Origin: Chloroflexota bacterium
GTDB taxonomy: Bacteria; Chloroflexota; Dehalococcoidia; Dehalococcoidales; RBG-16-60-22
Direction: 5' to 3'
Length of the DNA stretch: 10,572 nt
Assembly: GCA_022574315.1 (NCBI GenBank)
Contig: JACZSH010000044.1
Span: forward strand, 1-10,572
This document shows positions 1-6,202 of the stretch, one piece after another. Under the pieces are notes generated by a model. It was not told the DNA's origin. It saw nothing but the letters and a program-made list of their open reading frames with translations, and did no database searches. The position numbers were made by a program, and so were the translations under genes. The first letter of the stretch is position 1. Every line of letters begins with the position of its first letter.

Positions 1-462
1 CGGAAAATTGCCGCTATGCAAGACCCCCTCATTCCCCCCCTTCCCCGCTACATCGCGCCCTGGGAAGGCCCCGCCGACCCCGCCGCCAACCGCTTCCCGC
101 TGCAACTGGTCAGTCCTCATTCCCGGGCCAGAGTCAACTCGCAATGGCACCGCATCGCCCGACTGGAAAAGCTGGCCGACGACGATGTCTGGTTGAATCC
201 GGCGGACGCGCTCCCCCGGGGTATCACTACCGGCGACCGGGTAGAGATATTTAACGACCGCGGCCGGCTGGTCGCCACCGTCCGGGTGACCGGTGATATT
301 ATGCCCGGAGTGGCCAGCCTGGATGCCGGGGCATGGTTTGAGCCGGACGGGCACGGTGTCGACCGGGGGGGTTGCGTCAACGTCCTCACCCTGGATAAAG
401 CCTCTCCGGCAGGCTCTTTCGCCTGCAACAGCTGCCTGGTGCAGGTAGCCAAAATAGCTTAA
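1..462 (+). CDS. Molybdopterin oxidoreductase (DMSO reductase family), C-terminal fragment
   Basis: The frame is open at the left edge, so only the last 153 residues are visible and the gene starts outside the window. The fragment is the molybdopterin-dinucleotide-binding domain that ends DMSO-reductase-family catalytic subunits. It opens with a YIAPWEGP segment, followed by LQLVSPHSRARVNSQWHRI, which matches the family's usual 'L.L.(T/S)PH.R.R.(H/N)SQ' stretch. Next come a beta-barrel with NPADALPRGITTGDRVEIFND, the PGVASLDAGAWFEP segment, and the end motif GCVNVLTLDKASPAG with NSCLVQV. These enzymes bind bis-MGD and transfer oxygen or electrons to small molecules. The substrate cannot be read from this domain. 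Cofactor and iron-sulfur motifs, and any Tat signal, would lie upstream of the window. No partner subunit follows; the next gene is glpX, 143 bp downstream and with its own promoter. Family assignment is confident; the specific reaction is unknown. Confidence 0.88.
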   Translation, partial: RKIAAMQDPLIPPLPRYIAPWEGPADPAANRFPLQLVSPHSRARVNSQWHRIARLEKLADDDVWLNPADALPRGITTGDRVEIFNDRGRLVATVRVTGDIMPGVASLDAGAWFEPDGHGVDRGGCVNVLTLDKASPAGSFACNSCLVQVAKIA

Positions 463-524
463 GAGAATTTTTGCGCCTGGCCGCTTCAGCCCGCCCGCCA
501 CCCGGTTCTTTTATCCCCCCGTGG

Positions 525-553
525 TTGACGCAATCGAAGGCTTATTCTATGAT
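525..553 (+). promoter_or_regulatory. Sigma70-type promoter of glpX
   Basis: A TTGACG -35 box (525-530) and a TATGAT -10 box (548-553) are separated by exactly 17 bp. Each differs from consensus at one base. The predicted transcription start is near 560, giving a leader of about 45 nt. Not experimentally supported. Confidence 0.7.
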
Positions 554-560
554 ATTATAT

Positions 561-588
561 CGGCTACCGATTATTCCGGTGGCTGCCG
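561..588 (+). promoter_or_regulatory. Leader hairpin at the predicted 5' end of glpX mRNA
   Basis: An outer stem CGGC (561-564) / GCCG (585-588) encloses an inner stem ACCG (566-569) / CGGT (577-580) with a 7-nt AU-rich loop. One unpaired base on the left faces four on the right. It begins at the predicted first transcribed base and ends before the Shine-Dalgarno AGGTGA (594-599). It could protect the 5' end of the mRNA or modulate translation. The fold is by eye only. Confidence 0.4.
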
Positions 589-605
589 GCATCAGGTGAA
601 GGCAC

Positions 606-1595
606 ATGAAAACTTTAGATCCTCGTCAGTCTATTGAACGGAACATCGCCATGGAGCTGGTGCGCGTCACTGAAGCGGCCGCCATGGCCGCTGCCCGTTA
701 CCTGGGCATGGGCAACAAAGAACTGGTTGACCAGGCGGCGGTGTCTGCCATGCGTGGCGTCCTGGGCGATATCCGGATGGATGGCATTGTCATCATCGGC
801 GAAGGAGAGAAAGACCAGGCACCCATGTTATACATTGGAGAGCGCATTGGTGACGGCTCTGACCTGAAGGTCGATATCGCCGTTGACCCTATCGACGGTA
901 CCAATCTGGTGGCGAGAGGGCTGCCCGGCGCCCTGGCCGCTATCGCGCTTTCGGCCAGAGGCACCATGAACTGCCCGAAACAGTTTGTCTATATGAATAA
1001 AATCGTCACCGGACGTGAGGCAAAAGACGTCATCGATATCAACGCGCCGGTCGCCGAAAACCTGGAGAACATCGCCCGGGCTAAAAAAAGAAAGGTGTCG
1101 GAAATTACGGTGGTGGTCCTGGACAGGCCGCGCCATGAACAGTTACTGGCCGAAATTCGGAGTGCCGGCGCCCGGATAAAATTGATTTCGGACGGCGATA
1201 TTTCGGCCAGCATACAGGCGGCTCTGCCTGAAACGGGAGTGGATGTGCTGATGGGAATAGGCGGCATGACTGAGGGAGTCCTCTCCGCCGCCGCCACGCA
1301 CTGCATCGGGGGTAGTATCCAGGGCAAGGCATGGCCCCGTGATGAAAAGGAAAAGGAAGCGGCCAGAGTCGCCGGGGTTGACCTGGACAAAGTTTATCAT
1401 ACGGAAGACCTGATAACCAGTGAGGACGTGTTTTTTGCCGCCACCGGGGTCAGCAGCGGCGAATTACTCAAAGGAGTCCGTTATTTCAGCGGCGGAGCGC
1501 AGATACAGTCTCTGGCCATGCGCTCTCGTTCCGGCACCATCCGCTGGATTGATGCCTGGCATAACTTCGAGCAGCTTGATAAGCTGGACATTTAA
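606..1595 (+). CDS. glpX: Class II fructose-1,6-bisphosphatase
   Basis: Hydrolyses fructose 1,6-bisphosphate to fructose 6-phosphate and phosphate in the cytoplasm, the committed gluconeogenic step; some relatives also act on sedoheptulose 1,7-bisphosphate. The protein is 329 residues, normal for GlpX. Visible family signatures are VDQAAVSAMR (residues 41-50, with the metal-site Asp), GEGEKDQAPML (65-75), the DPIDGT phosphatase motif (94-99), SDGDIS (195-200) and GGMTEGV (219-225, with the catalytic-site Glu223). I chose ATG 606 because AGGTGA lies 6 nt upstream and the N-terminus aligns with the usual helix leading into RVTEAAA. The gene has its own promoter and appears to be a single-gene unit. 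Its stop is only 28 bp from the 3' end of the convergent enolase-superfamily gene. The pathway link to the neighbouring sugar-acid genes (recycling triose carbon into hexose) is inference. Confidence 0.96.
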   Translation: MKTLDPRQSIERNIAMELVRVTEAAAMAAARYLGMGNKELVDQAAVSAMRGVLGDIRMDGIVIIGEGEKDQAPMLYIGERIGDGSDLKVDIAVDPIDGTNLVARGLPGALAAIALSARGTMNCPKQFVYMNKIVTGREAKDVIDINAPVAENLENIARAKKRKVSEITVVVLDRPRHEQLLAEIRSAGARIKLISDGDISASIQAALPETGVDVLMGIGGMTEGVLSAAATHCIGGSIQGKAWPRDEKEKEAARVAGVDLDKVYHTEDLITSEDVFFAATGVSSGELLKGVRYFSGGAQIQSLAMRSRSGTIRWIDAWHNFEQLDKLDI

Positions 1596-1623
1596 CCCGG
1601 TGAATAGATAGTTAAATCAGGGC

Positions 1624-2751
1624 TTACCCCACCTGGTCCACCCGGTATTTCTTGACCACCGCCTCGTCCAGCTCGATGCCCAGGCCGGGCTTATCCGTCA
1701 GGTCGATGTAACCGCTTCGGTTAATCCGCACCGGTTCGCGCAGCAGGTTCTCCCTTAACGGATTGTAGTTCCGGTCGAATTCCTGCAGCAGGCTGTTCGG
1801 TATCGAGGCGCTGAAATGCAGGTTGGCCACCAGCGCCACTGCCGAAGAGAAGGAGTGCGGCACGCAGTAAATATTCCAGGCGCTGGCCATACCGGCGATT
1901 TTTTTCGCCTCCGTGATGCCGCCGCACCAGGTGACATCGGGCTGGCCGATATCAATCGCCTTGTTTATTATCAGGTCGCGGAAGCCGTAGCGGGTAAACT
2001 CGTTCTCGCCCGCCGCCACCGGCGTATCCAGGGCGGCGGCTACCGCCGCGCTGCCTTCGATATCCTCGACCGGTACCGGTTCCTCGAACCAGAAAATATT
2101 GTATTCCTCCATCCTCCGGCCTATCTTTATCGCCTGGTAGGATGTGTAGGCGTTATTGCCGTCCACCATCAAATCGATATCGTCACCGATGGCCTCCCTG
2201 ACCGCCCTGACACGTTCGACATCCTCCGCCGGGCTCAGCCGCCCGATTTTCATCTTCACCCCCGTAAAACCTTCCTGGACGTATGAAGCCATCTCGCCGG
2301 CCAGTTCTTTTATCCCTTTGCCCGGAGCGTAAAACCCGGCGCTGGCGTAAGCCCGGATTTGCTCATGGCAGCCGCCCAGCAGCCGGTAAAGGGGCATTCC
2401 GGCCGCTTTAGCCTTGATGTCCCACAGGGCGATGTCGATACCGCTCATGCCGGCGATTATCACCCCTTTGCGGCCGTGTTTTATCGTCCGCTGGTACATT
2501 TCTTCCCAGAGCCGCTCGTTATTCAGCGGGTCCTCCCCGATAAGATAGTCCCGCAGTTCTTTTTCAATAACCATCTTGGTTATCATCGGCGGTCCGCCGA
2601 AGTAAGCCGCCTCCCCGATTCCGGAAAGCCCCTCATCGGTATCCACCCGGACGATAACGGCGCTCCGGTGGGGCAGGGTATAGGTGGCATCCATAATCGG
2701 CTTGTCCATCTGGCAGGTGAGTACCATGGCCTCAACTCTGGTAATCTTCAT
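1624..2751 (-). CDS. Enolase-superfamily dehydratase/racemase (mandelate racemase subgroup)
   Basis: Enzymes of this superfamily abstract a proton alpha to a carboxylate, with a Mg2+-stabilised enolate; in sugar metabolism most are acid-sugar dehydratases that yield 2-keto-3-deoxy acids. The 375 residues show an N-terminal capping domain (about 1-125) and a TIM-type barrel. Catalytic features of the mandelate racemase subgroup are all present: the K166-x-K168 base (VKMKIG), metal ligands in DGNN (D197), FEEP (E223 or E224) and GEN (E249), and an Asp272/His299 dyad in PDVTW and VPHSF. The activity should be intact, but the substrate is not predictable; aldonate or aldarate dehydratase is the best guess. 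ATG 2751 is preceded by AGAGGT at 6 nt. It lies 110 bp downstream of the MhpD-like hydratase gene on the same strand and is probably cotranscribed with it. I see no convincing separate promoter, only a 15-bp palindrome in the gap. Confidence 0.92.
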   Translation of the reverse strand: MKITRVEAMVLTCQMDKPIMDATYTLPHRSAVIVRVDTDEGLSGIGEAAYFGGPPMITKMVIEKELRDYLIGEDPLNNERLWEEMYQRTIKHGRKGVIIAGMSGIDIALWDIKAKAAGMPLYRLLGGCHEQIRAYASAGFYAPGKGIKELAGEMASYVQEGFTGVKMKIGRLSPAEDVERVRAVREAIGDDIDLMVDGNNAYTSYQAIKIGRRMEEYNIFWFEEPVPVEDIEGSAAVAAALDTPVAAGENEFTRYGFRDLIINKAIDIGQPDVTWCGGITEAKKIAGMASAWNIYCVPHSFSSAVALVANLHFSASIPNSLLQEFDRNYNPLRENLLREPVRINRSGYIDLTDKPGLGIELDEAVVKKYRVDQVG

Positions 2752-2836
2752 CGGCGTACCTCTTTTTATTAATTTTCAATCGGGTCTGAGCTACTTCATT
2801 ATTTTCTGGCAGCTTCATTTTCAACATGCCGGCGGC

Positions 2837-2851
2837 GGAACAGTTTGTTCC
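2837..2851. promoter_or_regulatory. Perfect 6+3+6 palindrome between the hydratase and enolase-superfamily genes
   Basis: GGAACA (2837-2842) and TGTTCC (2846-2851) form a perfect inverted repeat around a GTT centre, 10 bp after the hydratase stop codon. No T-run follows on the minus strand, so it is a poor terminator. It could be an operator or an mRNA stem at the end of the hydratase message. Confidence 0.35.
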
Positions 2852-2861
2852 TTTACCCACT

Positions 2862-3650
2862 CTAGGCGACGAAACGCGCTGACACATACCCGAAACGGTC
2901 AAAGGTAACCCGGTAGCACGAGCCCGCCTCCGGCGGCACCGCCGGATGCGGCGTGCCGGATATGATGAATTCCCCGGCGGACAGACCGATATCGTACTCA
3001 GCCAGCTTATTCACCAGGTTGACTATCGGCTGGACGGGATTACCCAGTACGGCGACGGTTGCCGTCGTCGCGATTACCTCGCCGTCTTTTTCCAGTATCA
3101 GGCCGATGTTCCGCAGGTCAATCCCATCGATGGGGGTAAATTGTCCGCCGAGCATGACCATAGCCGCCCCGGAACCATCGGCGATGATGTCCTGGGCTTT
3201 CTTTGGCTTCTCAAGACAACGGGAATCGGCGATTTCAAAGGCCGGGATAACGCCGGCAATGGAGGCCATTACTTTGGCCAGCGTGACGGGTCCTTTGAGG
3301 TCATGCTTCAACACGAAAGCCATCTCACCTTCGAGAAAACCACGACACAGGCGGCTCTTCGAAACCGGTTCGCCTTCCGGAACCATCATCGAGGCGAAAA
3401 TATGCCCGTAAACCGGTTCATTGACGTTAAACATCTCCTGCATCTTTTTGGCGGAAAGGCCCACCTTCCGGCCAACCACCGTATCACCGTTCTTGATTCG
3501 GGTTTGATATGACCGCATCTGGACATCGTAAGCTTCAGCCACGGTTATCTCCGGGTACTGGTCGACGATATTGGTTATTGGCGTGACCGTACTCTGGGCC
3601 TTGAGGAGTGCCTGGGATAGTTCCGCTATCTGCTTTTCGGTCAATGGCAT
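2862..3650 (-). CDS. 2-oxopent-4-enoate hydratase / 4-oxalocrotonate decarboxylase family protein (MhpD-like)
   Basis: Family members have the fumarylacetoacetase fold and use a divalent metal to hydrate 2-hydroxy-2,4-dienoates or decarboxylate 4-oxalocrotonate, typically in meta-cleavage pathways. The 262-residue protein has the usual length. Signatures are GRKVGLSAKKMQ (60-71), the metal-binding FLEGEMAFVL (E107 and E109), PAFEIADSR (E139) and the C-terminal GLSAGEFIISG (222-232). I chose ATG 3650 because a perfect AGGAGGT (3657-3663) lies 6 nt upstream. The frame remains open to an ATG at 3707, but that extension of 19 residues would translate the predicted promoter. No ring-cleavage dioxygenase or HpaI/BphI-type aldolase is in the window, and the downstream neighbour is an enolase-superfamily enzyme. 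The substrate may therefore be a keto-deoxy acid rather than an aromatic cleavage product (inference). Hydratase and decarboxylase cannot be separated by eye. Confidence 0.9.
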   Translation of the reverse strand: MPLTEKQIAELSQALLKAQSTVTPITNIVDQYPEITVAEAYDVQMRSYQTRIKNGDTVVGRKVGLSAKKMQEMFNVNEPVYGHIFASMMVPEGEPVSKSRLCRGFLEGEMAFVLKHDLKGPVTLAKVMASIAGVIPAFEIADSRCLEKPKKAQDIIADGSGAAMVMLGGQFTPIDGIDLRNIGLILEKDGEVIATTATVAVLGNPVQPIVNLVNKLAEYDIGLSAGEFIISGTPHPAVPPEAGSCYRVTFDRFGYVSARFVA

Positions 3651-3678
3651 AGGTACACCTCCTGTCTGAACTGGCTGG

Positions 3679-3707
3679 AGCATAGCATTGCGATTACGAA
3701 ATGTCAA
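3679..3707 (-). promoter_or_regulatory. Sigma70-type promoter of the hydratase/enolase-superfamily operon
   Basis: On the minus strand a perfect TTGACA (3707-3702) is followed after 17 bp by TATGCT (3684-3679). The predicted transcript starts near 3672, leaving a leader of about 22 nt that contains the AGGAGGT ribosome binding site. This is the closest match to consensus in the window. Confidence 0.72.
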
Positions 3708-3712
3708 TCATT

Positions 3713-3723
3713 AACCAGCGGTT
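3713..3723. promoter_or_regulatory. Short inverted repeat between divergent -35 boxes
   Basis: AACC (3713-3716) and GGTT (3720-3723) flank AGC. The repeat sits exactly between the -35 of the hydratase operon (3702-3707) and the -35 of the first MFS gene (3723-3728). The position suits an operator controlling both directions, but 4-bp arms can arise by chance. Confidence 0.25.
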
Positions 3724-3751
3724 TGCAAGTTCACCAGCCTTAACGTAGAAT
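3723..3751 (+). promoter_or_regulatory. Sigma70-type promoter of the first MFS gene
   Basis: TTGCAA (3723-3728) and TAGAAT (3746-3751) are 17 bp apart, with the predicted start near 3758. The -10 box includes the first two bases of ATG 3750, so transcripts from this promoter would not carry that ATG. The leader to the next plausible start codon would be about 43-46 nt, similar to glpX and the SDR gene. Confidence 0.55.
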
Positions 3752-5117
3752 GCCCATAGCTGGGCTTACCGGTGGTTCAGCCCGGAAAGGAGGCCTTCTC
3801 CTGATTTCACCTGCTAATCATAACCAGTCGAGCACGCCTGTCCGGCGCACCTTTTATTACGGCTGGGTCATCGTCGCCGCCTCGGTGGTCATCATGACCA
3901 TGCAGGCCGGTATCCTGTACAGCTTCGGCGTATTCTTCAAGCATCTTATCGCCGAGTTCGGCTGGAGTCGTGCCGGCACGTCAGGAGCCTATTCCCTGTT
4001 CATGATTTCCTCCGGCGTCTTCGCCATTGTCATGGGCTGGCTGGTGGACCGGTACGGACCGGCCCGGGTAATGGTGTTTTCCAGTTTCCTGGCCGGTCTC
4101 GGGTTGGTTTTGACCAGCCGGGTGACTGAACTGTGGCAGCTTTACCTCACCTACGGCATTATCGTCGGCATCGGCGTCAGCGCCTCCTTCATCACCGTCA
4201 TCGCCACCACCGCCCGCTGGTTTACCCGCCACCGCGGGCTGGCTCTGGGTATCGTCTCCAGCGGAGTCGGCCTGGGCACCCTGGTGCTGGTGCCGACCGC
4301 CGAGCGCCTCATCGCCGCTTTTGGCTGGTCAACGACCTATTTCATCATCGGCGTGGCTACCTGGGCACTCATGGTTCCGGCTTCTCTTTTTCTGCGGCGC
4401 TACCCGGGAGAAAAACAGCGCCTGACTTACGGCGAGAACGGTTCTGCCGCGCCCGTAACCGCCGGTAACAAAAAAACAACCGGGCTGGCGGCCCTGGAAT
4501 CCGGTATGACCGCCAGAACCGCCCTCCGGCACCGCCAGCTGTGGATGCTTATCACGATTTATTTTCTCTTTAATTTCTGCCTGCAAATAGTAATGGTGCA
4601 TCTCGTCATTTATGCCATTGATATAGGCACGCCTTCTTTCATCGCCGCCACTTTCATCAGCATCATTGGCATCGGTAGCATGGTTGGACGGTTACTGATG
4701 GGCACCGCTTCCGACCGCATCGGCAGTCCCAACGCCCTCTTGATTTGCTGCACCATACTGATGCTTACCATGGTCTGGCTCATCTTCAGCCAGGAACTGT
4801 GGATGTTTTACGTCTTTGCCATCGTCTTCGGGTTCGCCTACGGCGGGGAGGTGCCCCAAATGCCGGTGCTCATCGGGCGCTTTTTCGGACTGCGGTCGGT
4901 CGCTGCTCTGGTCGGGATGGTCGTCTTTGGCGCTACCTTCGGCGGCGCCATCGGCGCTTGGATGGCCGGGAAAATATTTGACGTGACCTTAAGCTACCAG
5001 CTCGCCTTTATCATCGCCGCCGTGGCCAGTTTTCTGGCGGTAGTCATGACGCTGAAACTCAAGCAGGCCAGGCTGCCGTCTCAGGTTAAAGTCTTACCCA
5101 CATCAGGCTACCGGTAA
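3750..5117 (+). CDS. MFS transporter, monocarboxylate/OFA-like (first copy)
   Basis: A 12-helix inner-membrane carrier, likely for a mono- or dicarboxylate. Helix 1 is YYGWVIVAASVVIM (about 37-50). Motif A is clear as GWLVDRYGPARV (96-107), and a TASDRIGS counterpart (319-326) starts the second half. A charged linker at about 217-262 joins the two six-helix halves. YGGEVPQMPV (364-373) resembles the MCT/OFA group. The boundary given is the only ATG before helix 1, but it is probably not the true start. That ATG overlaps the predicted -10 box, while a perfect AAAGGAGG (3786-3793) lies 7 nt before CTG 3801 and 10 nt before ATT 3804, both in frame. No other ATG, GTG or TTG occurs before helix 1. 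Translation from 3801 or 3804 would give 438 or 437 residues. Divergent from the hydratase operon, so it may import that operon's substrate (inference). Confidence 0.9.
   Translation: MPIAGLTGGSARKGGLLLISPANHNQSSTPVRRTFYYGWVIVAASVVIMTMQAGILYSFGVFFKHLIAEFGWSRAGTSGAYSLFMISSGVFAIVMGWLVDRYGPARVMVFSSFLAGLGLVLTSRVTELWQLYLTYGIIVGIGVSASFITVIATTARWFTRHRGLALGIVSSGVGLGTLVLVPTAERLIAAFGWSTTYFIIGVATWALMVPASLFLRRYPGEKQRLTYGENGSAAPVTAGNKKTTGLAALESGMTARTALRHRQLWMLITIYFLFNFCLQIVMVHLVIYAIDIGTPSFIAATFISIIGIGSMVGRLLMGTASDRIGSPNALLICCTILMLTMVWLIFSQELWMFYVFAIVFGFAYGGEVPQMPVLIGRFFGLRSVAALVGMVVFGATFGGAIGAWMAGKIFDVTLSYQLAFIIAAVASFLAVVMTLKLKQARLPSQVKVLPTSGYR
3786..3793 (+). promoter_or_regulatory. Strong Shine-Dalgarno inside the annotated MFS frame
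   Basis: AAAGGAGG is a full match to the anti-Shine-Dalgarno core. It is followed at 7 nt by CTG (3801-3803) and at 10 nt by ATT (3804-3806), both in the MFS reading frame. Other genes here use spacings of 6-10 nt, which supports initiation at one of these non-AUG codons. Confidence 0.5.
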
Positions 5118-5122
5118 GCCTG

Positions 5123-5152
5123 CCCGGTGCTTTAGTCCACCGTCCGGGTTTT
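5123..5152 (+). terminator. Possible weak terminator after the first MFS gene
   Basis: CCCGG (5123-5127) can pair with CCGGG (5144-5148), directly followed by TTTT (5149-5152). The loop is long (16 nt) and the T-run short, so this is a marginal candidate judged mainly on position 6 bp after the stop codon. Confidence 0.3.
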
Positions 5153-5315
5153 CAGGACACCGGTTGATTGTGGCTATGTTACCCGCCTGCCCTCCTGCCG
5201 TCAACGCGATAGTACCATTCCGCGGGCGGAGAAATGTCGGCGGCGCCACGTCTTTCCCCTCCTCCGGTCAGGTGCCGGCTATCGCTAGGCGGCTGGTGAA
5301 GGCAGGTTCTAAAAA

Positions 5316-5324
5316 TGATATAAT
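5316..5324 (+). promoter_or_regulatory. Extended -10 promoter of the SDR operon
   Basis: TGATATAAT is a perfect extended -10 (TG at 5316-5317, TATAAT at 5319-5324). The region 17 bp upstream (5296-5301, GTGAAG) is a poor -35, which fits the extended -10 class. The predicted start is near 5331, giving a 43-nt leader. Confidence 0.65.
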
Positions 5325-5373
5325 GCCAGCGACCATGAGCAAAAAAGAAGATAAATATCGGGAGGCAAACCTA

Positions 5374-6168
5374 ATGAAAGATTTATTTAACCTGGAAGGT
5401 AAGGTCGCCATCATCACCGGGGGCAACGGTGGCATCGGTAAGGGGATTGCCGATGGCCTGGCCTCAGCCGGTTGCGATATCGTCATCGCCGCCCGGAATG
5501 AGGACAAAACGGCCAGGGCGGCACAGGACATCAAGGAGAGGTTCGGTGTGCGCGTGCTGGGCGTGAACATGGACGTTAGCCGGGAAGACAGCATCCAGGC
5601 CGGCGTGGCCAGGGCGGTCTCCGAGTTCGGCAAAGTCAATATCCTGGTTAATAACGCCGGCGTAAATATTCGCCACCAGCCCGAGGAGTACACCGTTGAA
5701 GAGTGGGACTGGATAATGAACGTCAACCTGCGCGGCGCCTTCCTCTGCGCCCGGGAGGTCTACCCCCTGATGAAAGCCGCCGGAGGCGGTAAGATTATCA
5801 ATATCGGTTCCATGACCTCGCTCTTCGGCCTGGCCAAGGTGCCCGTCTACGCCTGCAGCAAGGCCGCCATGGTATCCCTGACCTCCTCTCTGGCTCTCGC
5901 CTGGACAAAGGATAATATTCAGGTAAATGCCATCCTGCCCGGCTGGATTGATACCGATTTAACCAGGTCGGCACGCCGGGATTTCCCCGGCCTGGATGAG
6001 TTTGTCCTCAGCCGGACCCCGGTGCGCCGCTGGGGTACTCCGGAAGACTTCATCGGGGCCGCCATCTTCCTGGCCAGTGACGCCTCCAATTACGTCACCG
6101 CCGAGACCTTAAGGGTGGACGGTGGTTTTGCCCAGGGAACCAACACCATTACTTTCGCCGTTGACTGA
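5374..6168 (+). CDS. Short-chain dehydrogenase/reductase, sugar-acid or polyol type
   Basis: A classical SDR of 264 residues that oxidises or reduces a hydroxyl/keto group with NAD(P). The cofactor loop is TGGNGGIG (15-22), the structural motif NNAG is at 93-96, and the catalytic set is Asn116 or Asn118, Ser146, Tyr159 and Lys163 (YACSK). An Arg at 41 (AARN), after the second strand, hints at NADP preference but does not prove it. The C-terminal VDGGFAQG is typical. Overall it resembles gluconate 5-dehydrogenase and 2-deoxy-gluconate 3-dehydrogenase relatives; the exact substrate is unknown. ATG 5374 is chosen because GGGAGG (5360-5365) lies 8 nt upstream and the protein then starts with the standard MKDLFNLEGKVAIITGG. 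The frame continues open to ATG 5164, but that extension would cross the promoter. It is the first gene of a probable operon, 34 bp before the PAL-like gene. Confidence 0.93.
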   Translation: MKDLFNLEGKVAIITGGNGGIGKGIADGLASAGCDIVIAARNEDKTARAAQDIKERFGVRVLGVNMDVSREDSIQAGVARAVSEFGKVNILVNNAGVNIRHQPEEYTVEEWDWIMNVNLRGAFLCAREVYPLMKAAGGGKIINIGSMTSLFGLAKVPVYACSKAAMVSLTSSLALAWTKDNIQVNAILPGWIDTDLTRSARRDFPGLDEFVLSRTPVRRWGTPEDFIGAAIFLASDASNYVTAETLRVDGGFAQGTNTITFAVD

Positions 6169-6202
6169 ACATCCGGAAAAGATTTAAGGAGGCTATTGCA
6201 TC

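Larger units (their letters stand above)
463..605 (+). other. Intergenic spacer between molybdoenzyme gene and glpX
   Basis: These 143 bp contain no coding frame I can support. The first 60 bp are C-rich, with a short T-run (471-475) right after the stop but no strong stem before it, so I see no clear terminator. The second half holds the glpX promoter and leader described separately. Confidence 0.6.
5118..5373 (+). other. Intergenic spacer between the first MFS gene and the SDR gene
   Basis: The SDR frame is open back to 5164, but the stretch reads as non-coding. It lacks SDR features and the extension is rich in Pro, Arg and Gly. It holds a weak terminator candidate near its start and an extended -10 promoter near its end. 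I see no other gene or RNA in it. Confidence 0.6.

Noticed and set aside
1596..1623. Bidirectional terminator between glpX and the enolase-superfamily gene
   Set aside because: The 28-bp gap contains no stem with a T-run in either direction.
2837..2851. LexA/DinR-type SOS box
   Set aside because: The GAAC and GTTC half sites are separated by five bases, not the four required by the DinR consensus, and the neighbouring genes are not damage-related.
3651..3707. N-terminal extension of the hydratase to ATG 3707
   Set aside because: It would place the perfect -35 and -10 boxes inside the coding region, and a perfect AGGAGGT correctly serves ATG 3650.
5164..5373. 70-residue N-terminal extension of the SDR
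   Set aside because: It has no domain features and crosses the extended -10 promoter. ATG 5374 has a good ribosome site and gives the normal SDR N-terminus.
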